Shown here piece by piece: positions 3,724-7,986 of a stretch of DNA of 7,986 nucleotides. This DNA comes from Anaerolineaceae bacterium. GTDB taxonomy: Bacteria; Chloroflexota; Anaerolineae; Anaerolineales; Anaerolineaceae. The position numbers and the translations under genes were made by a program. The notes under the pieces were generated by a model. It searched no databases. It was not told the origin of the DNA and worked only from the letters and a program-made list of their open reading frames with translations. The stretch is from contig JAQTMA010000187.1 of assembly GCA_028714615.1 (NCBI GenBank), positions 1 to 7,986 of the forward strand, in the 5' to 3' direction. Position 1 is the first letter of the stretch. Each line of letters starts with the position of its first letter.

Positions 3724-6266
3724 TCCCTATCCGATAATTTTCCCAAGAATCGTTCCGTCAACATGGCTTCGGCCTGTTTGGTAGACATATCGATCTTTCC
3801 CCAAGCTGGCCCTTTCACCTTGGAATCGGTATGGATGTAGCCCAGCTTTACCCAGCCCAATTGCGACAGCACGCGATTGACACCCACATCATCGATAATA
3901 ACGCCTTCTCCCGCAGCCACCTCGCGAAGGAACGTCGATAGCAACAAATCGGATTGGACGGCCCAATTCGCGGAACGCTCGATCAAAACTTGAATCGCTT
4001 CAAGCTTATCGTCGGAAGTCATTCGCGTCATTTTCTGTTTGCTCTCGGTCATCGGAGCATAAGCATTGACCTTGAATTCCGGGTGCCATGGGACAGTTTT
4101 GAGCCAGCGGATCATGCCGCCCACCCCACCTTCCTTCATCACGCCGAACAACTTGTCGAAATAGCTGGGATCGTTCACACGCATACTTTGTAGAGGGAAC
4201 ACCGACCAGATCACGAAGTAGCGGCGGTCTGTTTTTTCGAGGGGTACGCAGTCCCGATAGTTTGAAAACAACATCCAATTCGTGAAGTTCAAAATGTTGG
4301 TTTGGTCCTTGCCTTTATAAGTGACGGAGATCACGTCATCCGTGATGATGGGTTTCAAAGCGTTCACAATGTCGTAGCGGTTGTGCCCATGCATTTTCAA
4401 TTCGTTGATAATGCCGATCTGGCTGCCCCCGACGAATGAGTTGAACCCGCTATCGGCGGCCGCCTTGATGGCGGTGTTGTCGACAACCTTCACATTGCGA
4501 TAGCCGATGGCGTAGCGGAACAACTCGACGAAGAAGGACTTGCCGTCGCCTTGGTCGCCGACGATGAGCGGCGCCCACCGGACTTTTTTTCCGGGCTTGG
4601 TGATGAAGAGTCTGAGGCAATTGGCGAGGATATTGGCCTCTCGGTTCCAGCCCCCGCATATCAGGCACAGGTGTTTTTGCAGCAGGCCGGCGGCCAGATC
4701 ATCTAGCGGATCGTCCAGGTCTTCAGGGACAGGGTGGTACTCCCGGTCGGACCAGGTATTGATGTACTTGTTGCCGTCGCGAACCAGGAAGTGGCCCGCG
4801 CCTGGCCAGTAGATGGTTTCATCGGCATGCGGGATGATACGCAGGGAATGACACCAGGAGGAAGCCGTTGGGAAGCCGGAAGCTTGGGCGGCCTGCGCGA
4901 AGAGTCCATCGAAGCCTTCCTTTTTGAATTCATTGCCGTTCGTGATGTTGATGAAACGGTCGCTCTTGGCGGACCAGGCCCAGCCTTTGAAGATGGGCGG
5001 CGTTCGGGTAGGATAGTCCCAGTGGATGAAGTCCTCGTCAGAAGTCGACGCCAAGGCGGAAGTCCCCGAACGTTTGCTCTTCTTGGTGAGGAGCTTGATG
5101 ACCTGGCTTCGTGTGGCAGCTTTCTCGTCCCTCAGCAGCTTCAATTGCGCTACTACGGCATCGGCAGCCTGGTTGACAAGGGCTACGTTGTCGCCGATGA
5201 GGTAGCGGTTCTGATCGATGATGGAGCCAAGAAGCTGAACTGAATTTTTTGCACCCTCGATCCGCTGCCGGAACGTATCGAAATTATCATGCTCCTGCGT
5301 GCGCCCTATTGCAGCCCGATATTCGGCGTTGATGGATTGCCAGGTCACTATGTTGGGCTTGACATCCCGCATGGTCGACCATTGATATTCACATTCCGAT
5401 TCGTTGACCCATTCCGGCCAACGCCTGGACCATTCGATCCACAGGTCCAAAGCTTCAGGCGAAGCGTCAAATTCGTGATGTAAGGCAAATCCAACCCGCA
5501 TCCATCGGTCGCGCGGCCAGGGGTCCAAGGCTTTCAGGATTTCGGCGGCCGCCTGCAAGTCGATGCCCGAGGAAGGCATGGGAAGGGCCAGGTTATTTCG
5601 CCCCGTCGGCGATGGCGAGGTCGCCTTGGCGTAAAGGCTGATGCCGGGCTGCGCCCGCATCCAAGTTTCCCACCGACGGATGAATTCGCGGATTTTATCC
5701 TGGGTGACAACCGTCAGGTCGCCGGGTGAGGTGTGGGCAAGGCCCCCATAAAAATCGAGCCATTCGAATTCTTTGGCGGTGACCGGATGGATGCCGTAGA
5801 GAATGGCCTGCTGGCCTAGGCCCAACGTTTCGATTTGGAAGAATAAATCCTTTTCCTTGAACGGTTCGGAAACCCGGTCGCGGGTCTGTCTTTTGAGGAA
5901 TTGGGGGTGTTGGTATTTGGCGGAAGTGAGTTTAGGCCAATCGGCCTCGCTCGCGCGGTAGAAAAGAGCTTGTTTGGGGGGTTGTCCGATGCGCTGCGGC
6001 GCGAACCCCAGGATTTCGAAAGCCAGCCGCTCAGCTTCCTTGAGGCCTGGCTCCCACATGCAGTCGATGTCAATCACGACAATGGGGTTCGGCCCCCGGC
6101 CTGTCAGAAGGCCGACACCCGCCCCGTTATATTTGGGAAGCTCGGCTTCGGATAAGGGGTTATTCTGCCACCCCTCGCCGATTGGATTCTTAGCGCCCGA
6201 ATGGATTGCACATATGTCGAAGCCCGCTCTGATCAGTAATGGGCCATAGGTTTGCAGGGCTGACAT
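3720..6266 (-). CDS. Primase-polymerase/helicase (prim-pol, PriCT-2 and DUF5906-type helicase domains), 848 aa
   Basis: This multidomain replication protein probably makes primers and unwinds DNA at the phage origin. Residues 1-180 resemble the bifunctional primase/polymerase domain: GVGLLTGRG (50-58), then VVIDIDCM with the metal-binding D66 and D68, and GQQAILYGIHP with H160. Residues about 236-312 fit PriCT-2 (AAEILKALDPWPRDRWMRVG...). After a helical linker, residues 425-690 resemble a DUF5906/superfamily 3-like helicase: Walker A GDQGDGKS (570-577), Walker B IGIINE (617-622), sensor Asn near 669 (LFSNY) and a candidate arginine finger in TDRRYFV (679-685). Residues 735-848 may form a winged-helix end. 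Phage NrS-1 polymerase is a known protein of this architecture. The start codon has no clear ribosome site, so translation is probably coupled to the membrane peptide ending five bases upstream. No break is seen. Confidence 0.93.
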   Translation of the reverse strand: MSALQTYGPLLIRAGFDICAIHSGAKNPIGEGWQNNPLSEAELPKYNGAGVGLLTGRGPNPIVVIDIDCMWEPGLKEAERLAFEILGFAPQRIGQPPKQALFYRASEADWPKLTSAKYQHPQFLKRQTRDRVSEPFKEKDLFFQIETLGLGQQAILYGIHPVTAKEFEWLDFYGGLAHTSPGDLTVVTQDKIREFIRRWETWMRAQPGISLYAKATSPSPTGRNNLALPMPSSGIDLQAAAEILKALDPWPRDRWMRVGFALHHEFDASPEALDLWIEWSRRWPEWVNESECEYQWSTMRDVKPNIVTWQSINAEYRAAIGRTQEHDNFDTFRQRIEGAKNSVQLLGSIIDQNRYLIGDNVALVNQAADAVVAQLKLLRDEKAATRSQVIKLLTKKSKRSGTSALASTSDEDFIHWDYPTRTPPIFKGWAWSAKSDRFINITNGNEFKKEGFDGLFAQAAQASGFPTASSWCHSLRIIPHADETIYWPGAGHFLVRDGNKYINTWSDREYHPVPEDLDDPLDDLAAGLLQKHLCLICGGWNREANILANCLRLFITKPGKKVRWAPLIVGDQGDGKSFFVELFRYAIGYRNVKVVDNTAIKAAADSGFNSFVGGSQIGIINELKMHGHNRYDIVNALKPIITDDVISVTYKGKDQTNILNFTNWMLFSNYRDCVPLEKTDRRYFVIWSVFPLQSMRVNDPSYFDKLFGVMKEGGVGGMIRWLKTVPWHPEFKVNAYAPMTESKQKMTRMTSDDKLEAIQVLIERSANWAVQSDLLLSTFLREVAAGEGVIIDDVGVNRVLSQLGWVKLGYIHTDSKVKGPAWGKIDMSTKQAEAMLTERFLGKLSDRD

Positions 6267-6271
6267 GGCAG

Positions 6272-6367
6272 TTATTCATCATCCGGCTGTTTCTTTCTCC
6301 AAATCTGATGCACGCAAAAGCAAATCCCTGCCAGTAAAACCAAATAGATAATGCCATCGTCATTCAT
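6272..6367 (-). CDS. 31-residue single-pass membrane peptide
   Basis: The ATG at 6367 on the minus strand follows GGAGG (6377-6373) with a five-base spacer, and the frame ends at TAA (6274-6272), five bases before the primase gene. Residues 5-20 (GIIYLVLLAGICFCVH) are hydrophobic. They are flanked by an acidic N-terminus (NDD) and a basic WRKK stretch, which predicts an outside N-terminus and a cytoplasmic C-terminus. The gene fits exactly between the regulator and primase genes with gaps of 11 and 5 bases, and without it those 112 bases would be empty. It is too short for default gene callers. No family is recognised; a holin-like, anchoring or purely coupling role are all possible. Protein-like composition plus the ribosome site make it more likely real than not. 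Confidence 0.6.
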   Translation of the reverse strand: MNDDGIIYLVLLAGICFCVHQIWRKKQPDDE

Positions 6368-6378
6368 GACAACCTCCG

Positions 6379-6666
6379 TTAATTATTATCTTTTAACCAA
6401 TGCGGACATTCCGAGCAAGCCTTGCAGATACATCCCCGGCTGAGCAAAGGCACCGTCGGATCGAGGCGGGCCATGTCGGCGATGGCGGATTCGATACGCG
6501 CGGCCCGCGCCGCCGAGGCTCCGCGATGACTCGACTTCGAAGGGTCCTGCGCAAGCATGTAGATCGAGGAACGGACGCTGCTGGCACCCCCCAGTCGGTC
6601 GAACAAAGCGGCCCGCCGTTCAGCGGAAGCTCCGTCAAGCCATTCTTTTAATGATTTTGCTGCCAT
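6379..6666 (-). CDS. Putative YdaS/Cro-like regulator with C-terminal Cys cluster, 95 aa
   Basis: The ATG at 6666 has AGAGG (6679-6675) eight bases upstream. Residues 5-65 look like the compact helix-turn-helix domain of YdaS/Cro-type phage regulators: SLKEWLDGASAERRAALFDR, a SSIYMLAQ recognition-like segment, then ARAARIESAIADM. The tail (77-90) reads RGCICKACSECPHW, with C79, C81, C84, C87 and H89. I recall similar R-x-x-C-x-x-C-x-x-C-P endings on such phage regulators; the cluster may bind zinc or act as a redox switch. Being first in the leftward operon and divergent from the right arm fits a switch protein that controls the shared region, as Cro does in lambda. The helix-turn-helix call is moderate because similarity is judged by eye. 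An unrelated small Cys protein remains possible. Confidence 0.6.
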   Translation of the reverse strand: MAAKSLKEWLDGASAERRAALFDRLGGASSVRSSIYMLAQDPSKSSHRGASAARAARIESAIADMARLDPTVPLLSRGCICKACSECPHWLKDNN

Positions 6667-6694
6667 GAATATCGCCTCTGAGATTTGTTCCCGA

Positions 6695-6724
6695 ATGGTA
6701 GCAAACTGAAGGCAAGAAAAACAA
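6695..6724 (-). promoter_or_regulatory. Probable extended -10 promoter of the leftward operon
   Basis: On the minus strand, TTGTTT (6724-6719) is followed after 18 bases by TACCAT (6700-6695). The latter is preceded by TGC, giving a TGn extended -10 element that can offset the poor hexamers. The start codon of the regulator gene lies about 30 bases downstream. Confidence 0.4.
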
Positions 6725-6744
6725 GCAGGGTTTCAGTTGACAAC
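6704..6744. promoter_or_regulatory. Possible operator: inverted repeats between the divergent promoters
   Basis: AACTGAA (6704-6710) and TTCAGTT (6732-6738) are exact inverted copies. The first lies in the spacer of the leftward promoter and the second touches the rightward -35 box. GTTGACAAC (6736-6744) is itself a palindrome around one base and covers that -35. A regulator bound here could block either promoter. Seven-base matches can arise by chance, so this is tentative. Confidence 0.35.
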
Positions 6745-6765
6745 ATAAAAAAATTCCGCTATGGT
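6737..6765 (+). promoter_or_regulatory. Strong sigma70-type promoter of the right arm
   Basis: TTGACA at 6737-6742 (six of six) is followed by exactly 17 bases and TATGGT at 6760-6765 (four of six). The predicted transcript start near 6772 gives a leader of about 30 bases, ending in AGGAG (6792-6796) seven bases before the ATG at 6804. Confidence 0.75.
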
Positions 6766-6803
6766 AGCCCACGTCCGTTTGATCACAACAACAGGAGAAG
6801 AGA

Positions 6804-7511
6804 ATGTCGTTTCAGCAGCATGTTGATTCTGCAATACAAGCCCTTTTGGCCGAGGCCGGCCAACCGCCTTATAATTCCGAACAGCTTTGGACCCTGGCCA
6901 ACCGGCTAGATCACCTAAGCTGGGCCAAATACGAGCCGCCCACCGAGGAAACTGAAGCCGCGCCGGCACAAGTGAATGATGGGGCCGCCCCCACCACCAA
7001 GCGCACCCGCCGCACGAAGGAACAGATCGCCGCCGATGAGGCAGCCGCGCAAGCTCAGTCTGCCCCGGCCCCCGTCGCTCCGGCCGCCCCAGCCCCCGTC
7101 GCCCCGGCCCCCGTCGCCCCGGCCCCAACCCCAACCCAAGCAGGCGGCCAAACCCCTGGTGAGCAGCTCCTCTTCCGATTCCCGAATCTGGCCTCCCTCA
7201 CGGCCCCACAGGATGCTCAGCAGGTCAAGATTGATCACAAGGCAGCCTTCGACATCGTGCAGGAACACGCCAAAACAGCGGTATCAGCCCAGTTCGCAAA
7301 GGGCAATGCCCACGGCAACCCCCTTGCGAAAGCCGCCGCCAGGGCGTGCGGCGGTGACAAAATCGCCACGGTGCCGCCCGCCCGCTGGGGTGCATTGATC
7401 AACTACTATGTCGCCATCGAGCGGGCGGATTTGACCGGCGTGGCCGCCACGGACGAGGCCGGCTATGACCATATCCTTCATACCCTCGTCAAAGCCCCGG
7501 AAGAGCTGTAG
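6804..7511 (+). CDS. Hypothetical protein with Ala-Pro-Val linker, 235 aa, upstream of DUF2800 nuclease
   Basis: The ATG at 6804 has AGGAG seven bases upstream and a good promoter. The protein has three parts. Residues 1-45 are a helical N-terminal segment (QQHVDSAIQALLAEAG). Residues 46-118 are a low-complexity linker with a basic KRTRRTKEQIAADEA patch (66-80) and an APVAP repeat. Residues 119-235 are a compact C-terminal domain (FDIVQEHAKTAVSAQFAKGN, ACGGDKIATV, ARWGALINYYVAIERADL). The KRTRRTKEQIA-type patch is common in phage DNA-metabolism proteins, but I recognise no domain. As the first gene of the arm, two bases before a nuclease gene, it may act in recombination or replication, for example as a single-strand DNA or nuclease partner. 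That is inference from context only. Confidence 0.8.
   Translation: MSFQQHVDSAIQALLAEAGQPPYNSEQLWTLANRLDHLSWAKYEPPTEETEAAPAQVNDGAAPTTKRTRRTKEQIAADEAAAQAQSAPAPVAPAAPAPVAPAPVAPAPTPTQAGGQTPGEQLLFRFPNLASLTAPQDAQQVKIDHKAAFDIVQEHAKTAVSAQFAKGNAHGNPLAKAAARACGGDKIATVPPARWGALINYYVAIERADLTGVAATDEAGYDHILHTLVKAPEEL
7062..7136. repeat. 15-base repeats encoding APVAP
   Basis: GCC-CCC-GTC-GCY-CCG occurs at 7068-7082, 7092-7106 and 7107-7121, with the last two copies directly joined, embedded in Ala/Pro codons. It encodes a rigid Ala-Pro-Val linker. The reverse strand shows a Gly/Arg-rich open frame (GWGRGDGGRGDGG type), which is an artefact of this repeat. Confidence 0.8.
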
Positions 7512-7513
7512 CC

Positions 7514-7986
7514 GTGGATGCCCTGGCCTTCCGCCCATCGGGCAGCACAACGTGGATGTTCTGCCCTGGCAGTCCAACGCTGTCAAAGGATACGCCGGAT
7601 TCGCCCAGTGAATGGGCGGAGGCCGGCAGCCGGCAGCATCGCCTTGCCGAGATTTACCTGACGGGATTTGTTCGGGGGGATTCATACTACACCCCTGAAA
7701 TCGTCCAAGAAAAGGATAATTTGCAAGCTTCGATGCGACGGGAGGATTTCGCGTCCGTTATCAATTACATACGACGGACGCAATCACTCGTGGAACCCGG
7801 CGACACCCTGCTTATCGAGCAAAAGGTGGGCATCTCAAGAACCCTTGGCGTTCCGGGCGCCGGGGGAACCCTGGATTTCGGTATCGTTCGGGCAGACGGT
7901 AGGGCCATTCAAATCGTGGATCGGAAGTTCCCTTGGGGAAAACCGGTCTACGCCGCCGGAGAAGGCGATGACATGCCCAACCGCAT
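7514..7986 (+). CDS. DUF2800 Cas4/RecB-like PD-(D/E)XK nuclease, 3' partial
   Basis: The GTG at 7514 is chosen because it keeps the N-terminal motif RPSGSTTWMFCPGS (7-20), typical of DUF2800 phage proteins. The nearby ATG at 7518 is out of frame, and the in-frame ATG at 7556 would cut that motif. GAAGAG lies about eight bases upstream. The 157 visible residues show HRLAE (H42, E46), IEQKV (E102), GTLDFGIV (D121) and IVDRKF (D136, K138), the acidic and Lys residues of a PD-(D/E)XK active site in Cas4/RecB-like order. Such proteins are thought to be phage exonucleases that resect DNA ends for recombination or replication. In other phages they often precede a DUF2815 single-strand-binding protein, which would lie beyond the window here. 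The gene is two bases from its upstream neighbour, so they share an operon. The C-terminal part is cut off. Confidence 0.88.
   Translation, partial: MDALAFRPSGSTTWMFCPGSPTLSKDTPDSPSEWAEAGSRQHRLAEIYLTGFVRGDSYYTPEIVQEKDNLQASMRREDFASVINYIRRTQSLVEPGDTLLIEQKVGISRTLGVPGAGGTLDFGIVRADGRAIQIVDRKFPWGKPVYAAGEGDDMPNR

Noticed and set aside
4734..5243. 169-residue plus-strand open frame opposite the primase-helicase gene
   Set aside because: It lies wholly antisense to a gene with clear conserved motifs, has no convincing ribosome site, and is explained by high GC and the codon bias of the real gene.
6915..7268. Gly/Arg-rich minus-strand frame opposite the Ala-Pro-Val linker
   Set aside because: It is a reverse-strand shadow of GC-rich repeats. 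The plus-strand gene has a promoter, a ribosome site and a coupled downstream nuclease gene.

Overview
The window looks like part of a proteobacterial bacteriophage, prophage or phage-derived element. The evidence is a set of short, tightly packed genes with overlapping ends and good Shine-Dalgarno sites, a large primase-polymerase/helicase of phage type, the start of a Cas4/RecB-like DUF2800 nuclease, and a phage-borne H-NS-like protein. An H-NS family gene and the fairly high GC of most genes suggest a beta- or gammaproteobacterial host. I cannot name the host, and I see no structural, lysis, integrase or tRNA genes.

Left arm (1-3237, plus strand). This is one run of ten small to medium genes with no gap above about 40 bases, so it is probably one transcript started upstream of the window. 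It begins with the 3' part of a phage gene carrying a DHS-I/ITxS...FSCPWDSGQVGFIY block, followed by four or five unrecognised small genes. One of these (1009-1215) is far richer in AT than its neighbours. Then comes a coupled pair: a 100-residue His-rich protein (RQGD / HGEVTGHAH / HEEH motifs) and a 389-residue DUF6745 protein with an Ala-Thr four-residue repeat. Two further small genes follow, one a 44-residue single-pass membrane protein. The arm ends at a perfect 9-bp hairpin that can terminate transcription from both sides.

Middle (3274-6666, minus strand). Read leftwards from 6666, this is an operon of a putative YdaS/Cro-like regulator with a C-terminal Cys cluster, a 31-residue membrane peptide, and an 848-residue primase-polymerase/helicase, with gaps of 11 and 5 bases. 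The H-NS-like gene follows after 77 bases, with a probable promoter of its own at the end of the primase gene, and meets the left arm tail to tail at the hairpin.

Right arm (6804-7986, plus strand). Starting from a strong sigma70-type promoter in the divergent 6667-6803 region, it encodes a 235-residue protein with an Ala-Pro-Val linker and then a DUF2800 PD-(D/E)XK nuclease that runs off the end.

The regulator probably governs the divergent region, where short inverted repeats overlap both promoters. The two replication and recombination arms would then be switched from one control point. The left arm resembles accessory cargo, and the DUF6745 pair is its most intriguing part.
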